From Caulobacter sp. 32-67-35 (GTDB taxonomy: Bacteria; Pseudomonadota; Alphaproteobacteria; Caulobacterales; Caulobacteraceae): a stretch of 41,921 bases of DNA. Position numbers and translations under genes: made by a program. Location of the stretch: assembly GCA_002280875.1 (NCBI GenBank), contig NCEV01000012.1, positions 1 through 41,921 on the forward strand, in the 5' to 3' direction. Under the pieces are notes generated by a model. It had not been told where the DNA came from and made no database searches. It saw nothing but the letters and a program-made list of their open reading frames with translations. Positions within the stretch are counted from its first letter, which is position 1. Each line of letters opens with the position of its first letter. Of the stretch, positions 22,072 to 29,423 are shown piece by piece.

Positions 22072-24330
22072 ATGGACGAGCTAGAGGCCATCAAGGTCAC
22101 CTTCTTTCAGGAATGCGAGGAACTGCTCGCTGACCTCGAAGGCGGGCTCCTGGCCATGCAGGAGGGCGTCGGCGACATTGAAACCGTCAATGCCGTCTTC
22201 CGGGCCGTGCATTCGATCAAGGGCGGCGCAGGCGCCTTCGGCCTCGAGCCGCTGGTCCGTTTCGCCCATGTGTTCGAGACCCTGCTGGACGCGGTGCGTT
22301 CCAACGAGGTCCCCAATACGGTCGAACTGGCCGCGGTCATGCTGCGCGCCTCTGATGTCCTGGCGGACCATGTCAGCGCCGCGCGCGGCCTGGGCGATGT
22401 CGACATGGCGGCTTCCGCCGCCATGGCTGCCGAACTGAAGGCCTGGACCGATCCGTCGGCCGCGCCCATCGCCGCTGCTCCGGTCGCAGAGACCGTTGAA
22501 GTCGCGCCCGCACCGGTGGACGCCGCCGCGTCGGACGACATGGACGACGATGATCTCGGCTTTGACTTCCAGCCGATGACCATCTCCATCGACGCGCAAG
22601 CCGCTGACGCCGAGCTGATCCCGGACAATGTCTGGACGGTGTCGATCCGTCCGAAATCGGATCTGTACCGCAAGGCCAACGAAACCGCCCTGCTGTTGCG
22701 CGAGCTGAGCCGCCTGGGTCCGATCGTGGCGACCATGGACGACAGCGCCCTGCCGACCCTGGAGTTTCTCGACGCCGAGGCGGCCTATGTCACCTGGAGC
22801 GTGCGGGTCGAGACCGAAGAAGGCGAGGAGGCCATCCGCGAGGTCTTCGAATTCGTTGACGGCGACTGCGATCTGGAGATCGTTCGCGGCGAAGCACCGG
22901 TTGAGGCCGCCCTCGCCAATCTGCTGAGCGCCATCGAGCCGCCGGCTGCGGAGCCGGCTCCCGAGCCGGTCGCCGAGGTCGCGCCAGCGGTGGTTGAAGC
23001 TGCTCCGCCGCCTGCGCCCGTTGCGCCGGCTCCGGTCGCCGCCGCGCCCGCGCCCGCGCCCGCCGCCGCGCCCGCCGCCGCGCCGACCAAGGCCACCCAG
23101 GTTGACGTGCCCGGCCCCGGCCAGTCGGTGATCCGCGTCGATCCCGAGCGTATCGACAGCCTGATCGACCTGGTCGGCGAACTGGTGATCAATCAGGCGA
23201 TGCTGGCCCAGCGGGTCGGCGAGTACGGCATCGCGCCGTCCTCCAGCCTGGCCATGGGTCTGGATGAGCTGGAACAGCTCACCCGCCAGATCCAGGACAG
23301 CGTGATGGCCATCCGCGCCCAGCCGGTGAAGTCGGTGTTCCAGCGCATGCCGCGTCTGGTTCGCGAAGTCGCCAACATGACGGGCAAGCAGGCCCGCCTG
23401 GTGATGGACGGCGAAAATACCGAGGTCGACAAGACGGTCATCGAACGGCTGGCCGACCCGATCACCCACATGCTGCGCAACGCCATCGACCACGGGCTGG
23501 AAAGCCCCGAAGAGCGACGCGCCGCCGGCAAGAATCCAGAGGGCGTCGTGCGCCTGGCCGCCCTGCACCGCAGCGGCCGGATCGTCATCGAGGTCCAGGA
23601 TGACGGCAAGGGTATCAATCGCGAACGGGTCTTCTCGATCGCCGTCAAGAAGGGCCTGATCGCGCCCGACCTGCAGCTGACCGACGAGGAGATCGACAAT
23701 CTGATCTTCCTGCCGGGCTTCTCCACCGCCGACAAGATCTCGGACGTGTCGGGCCGCGGCGTCGGCATGGACGTGGTGCGCCGGAGCGTCCAGGCTCTGG
23801 GCGGTCGCATCTCGATCACCTCGCGTCCTGGCCTGGGCTCGACCTTCACGCTCAGCCTGCCCCTCACTCTGGCCGTTCTGGACGGCATGGTGGTCGACGT
23901 GGCCGGCGAGACCCTGGTCGTGCCGCTGGCCGCTATCGTCGAAAGCCTGCGCCCGAAGGCCGAAGAGGTTCGCCCCTTGGGCCCCGTCGGCTCGGTGCTG
24001 GCGGTCCGCGACAGCTTCGTGCCGCTGATCGATGTCGGCCTGACCCTGGGCTATCGCACCACCTCGCCGTCGCCGACCGAAGGCGTGGTGCTGCTGGTCG
24101 AGGGCGAGGACGGCTCGCGCGCCGCCCTGGTGGCTGACGCCATCCACGGTCAGCGCCAGGTCGTCATCAAGTCGCTGGAGCAGAACTACCAGCAGGTCGA
24201 AGGCGTCGCCGCCGCGACGATCCTGGGCGATGGCCGTGTGGCCCTCATCCTGGACGTCGACGCGGTGATCAATCTTCGCCGCCGGGAGACGCCCCGTCCC
24301 GTCGAACCCACCCTCATTGCAGCGGAGTAA
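22072..24330 (+). CDS. cheA: Chemotaxis histidine kinase CheA
   Basis: 752 residues with the full P1-P5 layout. P1 has the phosphorylated histidine H47 in AVHSIKGG. A P2-like domain of about 100 residues (near 185-280) would bind response regulators. A long Ala/Pro linker (about 285-345) leads to the P3 dimerisation helices. The P4 ATPase has the N box LRNAIDHGLE and G boxes DDGKGIN and GRGVGMDVV. P5 (from about 600) is the CheW-like regulatory domain. It autophosphorylates under control of the receptors and CheW and passes phosphate to the CheYs and CheB. AAGGA lies nine bases before the ATG. cheW follows three bases after the stop. Confidence 0.95.
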   Translation: MDELEAIKVTFFQECEELLADLEGGLLAMQEGVGDIETVNAVFRAVHSIKGGAGAFGLEPLVRFAHVFETLLDAVRSNEVPNTVELAAVMLRASDVLADHVSAARGLGDVDMAASAAMAAELKAWTDPSAAPIAAAPVAETVEVAPAPVDAAASDDMDDDDLGFDFQPMTISIDAQAADAELIPDNVWTVSIRPKSDLYRKANETALLLRELSRLGPIVATMDDSALPTLEFLDAEAAYVTWSVRVETEEGEEAIREVFEFVDGDCDLEIVRGEAPVEAALANLLSAIEPPAAEPAPEPVAEVAPAVVEAAPPPAPVAPAPVAAAPAPAPAAAPAAAPTKATQVDVPGPGQSVIRVDPERIDSLIDLVGELVINQAMLAQRVGEYGIAPSSSLAMGLDELEQLTRQIQDSVMAIRAQPVKSVFQRMPRLVREVANMTGKQARLVMDGENTEVDKTVIERLADPITHMLRNAIDHGLESPEERRAAGKNPEGVVRLAALHRSGRIVIEVQDDGKGINRERVFSIAVKKGLIAPDLQLTDEEIDNLIFLPGFSTADKISDVSGRGVGMDVVRRSVQALGGRISITSRPGLGSTFTLSLPLTLAVLDGMVVDVAGETLVVPLAAIVESLRPKAEEVRPLGPVGSVLAVRDSFVPLIDVGLTLGYRTTSPSPTEGVVLLVEGEDGSRAALVADAIHGQRQVVIKSLEQNYQQVEGVAAATILGDGRVALILDVDAVINLRRRETPRPVEPTLIAAE

Positions 24331-24333
24331 GTC

Positions 24334-24801
24334 ATGACTGACCCAGCTACCGCCCCGAGCACTGAACGCAGGGAGCTTATTTCCTTCCGGGTCGGAGACC
24401 AGGAATACTGCGTGAACATCATGGCCGTGCGCGAGATCCGCGGCTGGAGCCCGGCGACCGTGCTGCCGCAGACGCCCGGCTACATGCGCGGCGTGATCAA
24501 TCTGCGCGGCGCGGTGTTGCCGATCATGGACCTGGCCTGCCGTCTGGGCATGCCGGTGATCGAGCCCAGCGTACGGAGTGTGTTTATCGTTGTTCAGGCG
24601 GGCGACCGCACTGTCGGCCTGCTGGTCGACGCCGTGTCGGACATCCTGTCGATCAACGACGACATGATTCAGCCTACGCCCGACGTGGCCTGCGACACGG
24701 TTCGCAGTTTCGTCCGCGGCATCATTTCGATCGAGGACCGCATGATCAGCGAGATCTCGCTCGACCGTATCCTCCCCGAACGCGAGGCCCTGGCCGCCTG
24801 A
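24334..24801 (+). CDS. cheW: Receptor-kinase coupling protein CheW
   Basis: 155 residues, one CheW domain. [20 protein letters not shown] is the first beta-subdomain entry, and [18 protein letters not shown] is the conserved segment that docks on receptor tips. It bridges receptors to CheA P5. The stop shares one base with the cheR start (TGATG). Confidence 0.95.
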   Translation: MTDPATAPSTERRELISFRVGDQEYCVNIMAVREIRGWSPATVLPQTPGYMRGVINLRGAVLPIMDLACRLGMPVIEPSVRSVFIVVQAGDRTVGLLVDAVSDILSINDDMIQPTPDVACDTVRSFVRGIISIEDRMISEISLDRILPEREALAA

Positions 24802-25679
24802 TGACCTCAGCCTCCCAAACAGAACGTCGCGAGGCCATCGTCGATGGCGAGTTCGCGTTCACGAACACCGACTTCAAGAAGATCGCGGCGCTGCTCTATG
24901 CGCAGGCTGGCATCAGCCTGCCCGAGACCAAGGCGACGCTGGTCTATTCCCGTCTGGCCAAGCGTCTCCGCGCCCTGGGCATGAAGACCTTCACCGAGTA
25001 CTGCGCCTTCGTGGCGCTGGAGAGCAGTGTGGACGAGCAGCAGGAAATGCTGCGCGCCCTGACGACCAACGTCACCCGCTTCTTCCGCGAACCGCACCAC
25101 TTCGACGACCTGCGCGCCAATATCCTCGAGCCGATGGCTGACAAGGTTCGCGCCGGGGGCCGTCTGCGCCTGTGGTCGGCGGCCAGCTCGTCGGGCCAGG
25201 AGCCCTATTCGATGGCCTTCACGGTGCTGTCGGTGTGGCCCAATGCGGCGGATCTCGACATCCGGATCCTGGGCACAGACATCGACACCAACGTGCTCGC
25301 CACCGGCCGCGCCGCTGTCTATGACGAGAGCCTGCTGGAAGGCATTCCGGCTCACGTTCGCAACCAGTATTTCGAACGCGATCCCAGTGATCGACGCGCC
25401 TACCGCGTCTGCGAGGCCGCGCGCAGCCTGGTGGCCTTCCGTGAACTGAACCTCAATGGCCCAAGCTGGCCGATGAAGGGTCCGTTTGACGCCATCTTCT
25501 GCCGCAACGTCGTCATCTATTTCGACGAGCCGACCCAGGAGCGCGTCTGGAACCGTTTCGCCCCGCTACTGGCGCCGGGCGGCAAGCTCTATGTGGGCCA
25601 CTCCGAGCGGGTCGGCAGCTCGATCACCGCCTTTGAAAGCGCGGGCCTGACGGCCTATCGCAAGGTGGGAGGTCGCTGA
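24801..25679 (+). CDS. cheR: Chemoreceptor glutamate methyltransferase CheR
   Basis: 292 residues. The N-terminal helical domain has [15 protein letters not shown]. The SAM-binding domain has [16 protein letters not shown] (motif I), [14 protein letters not shown], and [14 protein letters not shown]. It methylates receptor glutamates using S-adenosylmethionine. The two receptors encoded nearby both end in a WEEF tether that CheR can bind. Overlaps are TGATG at both ends, so cheW, cheR and cheB are translationally coupled. Confidence 0.95.
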   Translation: MTSASQTERREAIVDGEFAFTNTDFKKIAALLYAQAGISLPETKATLVYSRLAKRLRALGMKTFTEYCAFVALESSVDEQQEMLRALTTNVTRFFREPHHFDDLRANILEPMADKVRAGGRLRLWSAASSSGQEPYSMAFTVLSVWPNAADLDIRILGTDIDTNVLATGRAAVYDESLLEGIPAHVRNQYFERDPSDRRAYRVCEAARSLVAFRELNLNGPSWPMKGPFDAIFCRNVVIYFDEPTQERVWNRFAPLLAPGGKLYVGHSERVGSSITAFESAGLTAYRKVGGR

Positions 25680-26707
25680 TGGCCAAGATTCGCGTTCTCG
25701 TCGTCGATGACTCCGCCACCATGCGGAGCCTGATCACGGCAGCCCTCAATCGGGATCCGGATATCGAGGTCTGCGGCGCCGCCGGCGACCCCTTCGAGGC
25801 CCGGGGCATGATCAAGGCCCTCAATCCCGACGTCGTCACCCTCGACATCGAGATGCCGAACATGAACGGCATCGAGTTCCTCGAGAAGATCATGCGCCTG
25901 CGACCGATGCCGGTGGTGATGGTCTCGACCCTGACCCAGGCCGGCGCCGAGATGACGCTACGAGCCCTGGAGCTTGGCGCCATCGACTGCGTGGCCAAGC
26001 CCGCCGACGCCCTGGGCACCCAGGACGCGCTCAACGAGATCGTGGTCAAGGTCAAGATCGCGGCCCGCGCCTCGGTGCGGACCAAGGCCGACACCGCCCC
26101 CGCCGCCGCGCGGACCAAGACCTTCATGCCGTCGGGCGACATCGTCGCGATCGGATCGTCGACCGGCGGCGTCGAGGCGCTGCTGGCCATTCTGACGATG
26201 TTCCCGGACACCTGTCCGCCTACGGTCATCACCCAGCACATGCCGGCGACCTTTACCGCCAGCTTCGCTGCAAGGCTCGATCGCGCCAGCGGCGCCAAGG
26301 TGCAGGAAGCTACTGACGGCGCGATGCTGGAGCCGGGCAAGGTCTATGTCGCCCCAGGCGGCGCGACCCACCTTGAGGTCGTTCGTTCGGCCGGTCTGCG
26401 CTGCCGCCTGGTGCAGGGCGATCCGGTCAGCGGCCACCGTCCATCGGTGGACGTGCTGTTCAACTCGGTGGCCAATGCGGTCGGCGACAAGGCTGTTGGC
26501 GTCATCCTGACCGGCATGGGCCGTGACGGAGCCCAGGGCCTTCTGACGATGCGCAAGGCCGGCGCAAAAACCCTCGGTCAGGACGAGCAAAGCTGTGTCG
26601 TTTACGGCATGCCCCGCTCGGCCTTTGAAATCGGCGCGGTGGAGAAGCAGGTTTCCCTGTCCTCCATGGGCCAATCCATCCTCGATCTGGCCTCCGCGAG
26701 GCGATGA
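25679..26707 (+). CDS. cheB: Chemoreceptor methylesterase/deamidase response regulator CheB
   Basis: 342 residues. The N-terminal receiver has D10/D11 and phosphoacceptor D56 in [13 protein letters not shown]. The C-terminal esterase has the triad serine in [11 protein letters not shown] (S161), H187 in TQHMPATF, and the aspartate in [11 protein letters not shown]. Phosphorylation by CheA should relieve inhibition by the receiver. It removes methyl groups placed by CheR. The gene overlaps cheR by one base and is followed four bases later by cheY2. Confidence 0.95.
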   Translation: MAKIRVLVVDDSATMRSLITAALNRDPDIEVCGAAGDPFEARGMIKALNPDVVTLDIEMPNMNGIEFLEKIMRLRPMPVVMVSTLTQAGAEMTLRALELGAIDCVAKPADALGTQDALNEIVVKVKIAARASVRTKADTAPAAARTKTFMPSGDIVAIGSSTGGVEALLAILTMFPDTCPPTVITQHMPATFTASFAARLDRASGAKVQEATDGAMLEPGKVYVAPGGATHLEVVRSAGLRCRLVQGDPVSGHRPSVDVLFNSVANAVGDKAVGVILTGMGRDGAQGLLTMRKAGAKTLGQDEQSCVVYGMPRSAFEIGAVEKQVSLSSMGQSILDLASARR

Positions 26708-26711
26708 ACCC

Positions 26712-27101
26712 ATGCCCCAAGCAAGCACAATTTCCGTTCTCGTCGTCGATGATCAGCTGACCATGCGGGCCTTGATCCGCAATGCGTTGCAGCAGATCGG
26801 GTTCAAGGACATCCGGGAGGCGCCCGATGGCGAGGAGGCTCTGAAGAACCTCCTGGCCAAGCCGGCCAACCTGGTCATCTCGGATTTCAACATGCCGAAG
26901 ATGGATGGTCTGGCCCTGCTGCGCGCGGTGCGGTCGCACCCGCCGATCCGGCAGACAGCCTTCGTCATGCTGACCGGCCGCGCCGATCGCGAGCTCGTGC
27001 AACGGGCCGTGCAGTTCGGCGTCAACAATTATTGCGTCAAGCCGTTTACCGTTCAGGGCCTCAAGGAGAAGATCGAACAGGTCTTCGGGCAGCTCACATG
27101 A
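26712..27101 (+). CDS. cheY2: CheY-type single-domain response regulator (CheYII)
   Basis: 129 residues, receiver domain only. D13/D14 bind magnesium, D58 in [12 protein letters not shown] is the phosphoacceptor, T/S is in VMLTGRAD and the lysine in NNYCVKPF. This MLTG/KPF pattern is close to motor-binding CheYs. The start at 26712 leaves four bases after cheB; the end overlaps the cheD start by ATGA. Confidence 0.92.
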   Translation: MPQASTISVLVVDDQLTMRALIRNALQQIGFKDIREAPDGEEALKNLLAKPANLVISDFNMPKMDGLALLRAVRSHPPIRQTAFVMLTGRADRELVQRAVQFGVNNYCVKPFTVQGLKEKIEQVFGQLT

Positions 27102-27664
27102 CGACTGGTCACCCACACGACGATCTGGAACGCTCGATCAAGGTTCACGTCACGCAGGGCGAGAGCCACGTGTCGTCCGACCCCAACGTGGTGATGACCA
27201 CGGTTCTGGGCTCGTGCATCGCCGCCTGCATCCGTGATCCGCAGGCTGGCGTCGGCGGCATGAACCACTTCCTGCTTCCCGATGCGGGCGACGGCCGCAA
27301 GGATGGCGACGCCGTCCGCTATGGCGCCTACGCCATGGAGCTGCTGATCAACGGCCTGCTGAAGCGCGGCGCCCGTCGCGAGCGGATGGAGGCCAAGATC
27401 TTCGGCGGCGGCAAGCTGTTCGAGGGCCTGTCCGACGTCGGGGCCAGCAACGCCAGCTTCGCCGAGCGTTTCCTTCGCGACGAAGGCATTCCAATTGTCT
27501 CGTCGAGCACCGGCGGCGTCTCAGCCCGTCGCGTGGAGTTCTGGCCGGCCTCTGGCCGCGTGCGTCAGCGCCTGGTGGCGGTCGACAATGCGCCGAGCGA
27601 CGTCCGTCGTCCTACCCCCGCACCGATGCCGGTCCAGTCCGGCGGCGACCTGGAGCTTTTCTGA
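27098..27664 (+). CDS. cheD: Chemoreceptor glutamine deamidase CheD
   Basis: 188 residues. The catalytic cysteine lies in [11 protein letters not shown], the histidine in GGMNHFLLP and the threonine in SSSTGG, the CheD triad. It deamidates receptor glutamines to methylatable glutamates. The C-terminus extends past the domain (from about residue 165) with a proline-rich stretch and ends GGDLELF, an acidic-aromatic tail that recalls the receptor tethers. The ATG at 27098 overlaps the cheY2 stop. Confidence 0.92.
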   Translation: MTTGHPHDDLERSIKVHVTQGESHVSSDPNVVMTTVLGSCIAACIRDPQAGVGGMNHFLLPDAGDGRKDGDAVRYGAYAMELLINGLLKRGARRERMEAKIFGGGKLFEGLSDVGASNASFAERFLRDEGIPIVSSSTGGVSARRVEFWPASGRVRQRLVAVDNAPSDVRRPTPAPMPVQSGGDLELF

Positions 27665-27669
27665 TCCAC

Positions 27670-28056
27670 ATGACCGCCATGCCGCTTTCGACATCTTCGA
27701 TCGTCACACCCGAGCATTTGACTCCGGTGGGCGAATTCTCGCGCCGCCTCGCGGCCGAGCTGATGTCGGCTGCGGCGGTATGCCGGGACTGCGAACATAT
27801 CGCCGGCGATCTGGCCCAGGGCGGCGCGGCGCTGGAGAGCATCTCCCGCCTCCAGGCGCTGGACGAGCTGAGCCAGCGTCTGCACGGTCTCTCCGATGTT
27901 CTGCAGCGCATTGGCGAGCACGCGTCCGGTGAATGGAGCCTCTCGATCGAACCCCTCCTCGAAGGTCTGGGTCTGGCTGATCTGGTGGTGCGGTTGCGCG
28001 CCGCCGGTGAACCGGAGGCCTGGGGCGTCGAGGCGGGCGAACTCGACTTTTTCTAG
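27670..28056 (+). CDS. cheU: Che operon accessory protein CheU
   Basis: 128 residues, no recognised domain. It is predicted mainly helical, with a leucine- and glutamate-rich amphipathic core (residues 28-85: RRLAAELMSA, LESISRLQALDELSQRL). It ends GELDFF, another acidic-aromatic tail like that of CheD just upstream. Position and size match Caulobacter cheU, whose role is not established. It is cytoplasmic. It sits between cheD and cheY3, so a regulator or phosphatase role for the CheYs or an array accessory role are the obvious guesses. Confidence 0.7.
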   Translation: MTAMPLSTSSIVTPEHLTPVGEFSRRLAAELMSAAAVCRDCEHIAGDLAQGGAALESISRLQALDELSQRLHGLSDVLQRIGEHASGEWSLSIEPLLEGLGLADLVVRLRAAGEPEAWGVEAGELDFF

Positions 28057-28065
28057 GCCCTGTCC

Positions 28066-28665
28066 GTGGATGTCCTCCAGCCTTCGACACGGATCAATCT
28101 GGAGAAGGCCAGCGTTCTGGTGCTGGACGACAATGGACCTTCACTCGATATCCTGTCGCAGGTGGTCTCGGGTTTTGGCGTTAACCAGCTCAGTCGTGCC
28201 GAGTCGGTCAAGGAGGCCCAGGCCCTGGTCGCAACCAAGACCTTCGACCTGATCATCAGCGACGTTCAGATTCCCGAGGTCGACGGCATTGAATTCATCA
28301 ACTGGCTGCGCCGCGAGGCGCCGGAGACCAATCGCTATGTCCCGGTGATACTGGTCACGGGCCACACCCGCACGACCGATATCTTCCGGACGCGGGACGC
28401 GGGGGCCAATTTCACGGTGGCCAAGCCGATCACGCCCAAAGTTCTGCTGGAGCGGATTTTCTGGGTGGCGCGCGAAGAACGCGCCTTCATCGAGTGCGAC
28501 ACCTATGCGGGCCCTGACCGTCGCTTCAAGTATGAGGGACCGCCCATTGGCGTCGAGGGGCGACGTCGCGACGACCTGCCAGCCGAGGTCGGAACCGCCC
28601 AGGAAGCCAATATGTCTCAGGACGAAATCAACAGTCTGATGAAAGTGGCGAAGGTGCAGATATGA
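28066..28665 (+). CDS. cheY3: CheYIII response regulator with arginine-rich extension and FliM-like C-terminal tail
   Basis: 199 residues from a GTG start. The receiver covers about residues 14-135: D21/D22 for magnesium, D66 in LIISDVQIPEVDG as phosphoacceptor, T98 and K120. After it come YAGPDRRFKYEG and GVEGRRRDD (residues 147-170), an arginine-rich extension. It resembles the c-di-GMP-binding extension of the Caulobacter Cle (CheY-like effector) proteins, one of which I believe is the product at this locus. The protein ends NMSQDEINSLMKVAKVQI; MSQDEINSLM closely resembles the FliM N-terminal peptide (LSQxEIDALL) that binds CheY-P. The stop overlaps the cheE start by ATGA. Confidence 0.85.
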   Translation: MDVLQPSTRINLEKASVLVLDDNGPSLDILSQVVSGFGVNQLSRAESVKEAQALVATKTFDLIISDVQIPEVDGIEFINWLRREAPETNRYVPVILVTGHTRTTDIFRTRDAGANFTVAKPITPKVLLERIFWVAREERAFIECDTYAGPDRRFKYEGPPIGVEGRRRDDLPAEVGTAQEANMSQDEINSLMKVAKVQI

Positions 28666-29135
28666 GCGTCGTTCGCAAATTCCGCCCGCCCAACCGCCTG
28701 GCCAAGCTGATCAAGGATCGTGGTGGCCTGATGGCCAAGGACGCCATCGCCGCCGCCGAGGTGGGGGTGGAAAGTCTGCGCGAGGCCTCGCTGGCGGTTC
28801 TGGACGAGGCTTTGTCCGAAATCGAACGTCGGTTCGGGCCCGGCGCTCCTGATCGCGAGTCTGAGAGCTTCGAGTCGCTCTATGGCCTCACCCTGCAAAT
28901 GATCGACGTGAGCACCTTCGTCGCCGATGCGGGCGTGGACCAGGCGGCCATCTCCCTGGCGGCGATCACCGACAGTTGCGCGGAAGCCGGCGTCTGGCGC
29001 TGGAACGCCATCGACGTGCACCTGAACGCCCTGCGCCTGCTGCGCACTGTGGGCGCCCAGCTCCCTGCCGCAGATCGCCAGGCCATGCTTGAGGGCCTCT
29101 ACAAGGTCAGCCACCGCAAGATCGACGAGCTTTAG
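28662..29135 (+). CDS. cheE: Che operon accessory protein CheE
   Basis: 157 residues, no recognised domain, predicted all-helical and cytoplasmic. The N-terminus is basic (VVRKFRPPNRLAKLIKDRGG). The rest has long amphipathic helices (AKDAIAAAEVGVESLREASL and the segment after it). It is the last gene of the che operon, as in Caulobacter, where cheE has been tied to chemotactic behaviour without a defined biochemical role. The ATG overlaps the cheY3 stop, so its synthesis is tied to that regulator. Confidence 0.75.
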   Translation: MSVVRKFRPPNRLAKLIKDRGGLMAKDAIAAAEVGVESLREASLAVLDEALSEIERRFGPGAPDRESESFESLYGLTLQMIDVSTFVADAGVDQAAISLAAITDSCAEAGVWRWNAIDVHLNALRLLRTVGAQLPAADRQAMLEGLYKVSHRKIDEL

Positions 29136-29163
29136 CCGTCGCTATCTCCGGCCGGTGACGGCT
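29134..29163 (+). terminator. Possible weak terminator at the end of the che operon
   Basis: AGCCGTC (29134-29140) pairs with GACGGCT (29157-29163); the stem begins inside the cheE stop codon. CTTCG follows, not a T-run, so this is a weak call. Confidence 0.35.
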
Positions 29164-29266
29164 CTTCGAAATCCGAACCGATGTGTCGGAAAAGCCACGA
29201 GTACGACTTCTCCTGTCGTCCGTCACAATCTTGCCTTGTCGTCATAACGACGGTTTGTTAGCTCTT

Positions 29267-29322
29267 TGCTACCGGTGTCAAAATCAAGGACGCTTGTTTG
29301 TCTGTATCTGACACCGGTGTCA
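29267..29322. promoter_or_regulatory. Tandem LacI-type operators upstream of the first TonB receptor
   Basis: TGACACCGGTGTCA (29309-29322) is a perfect 14-bp palindrome with the CG centre typical of LacI/PurR operators. A related site (TGCTACCGGTGTCA, 29267-29280, two mismatches) lies 42 bp upstream, four helical turns away. Both are followed by AAAA. They sit about 100-155 nt before the receptor start. The cognate LacI protein is not in the window. Confidence 0.6.
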
Positions 29323-29423
29323 AAAACACAGACGGCCGAGATTGGGCCGCGCCGGAAGGAAGCGCGATCGATTCGAAGCCGGGCGACGTACAGCGTCGTT
29401 TCCGTCGAACGGGAGGAGGATAC

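Noticed and set aside
22081-24147. A 688-codon open frame antisense to cheA, and similar long antisense frames at other genes (for example 35279-38275 and 38285-40627)
   Set aside because: High GC with strong third-position bias keeps the complementary frame open. The products are low-complexity (rich in H, R, G, A) and have no family features, while the sense frames are clear known proteins.
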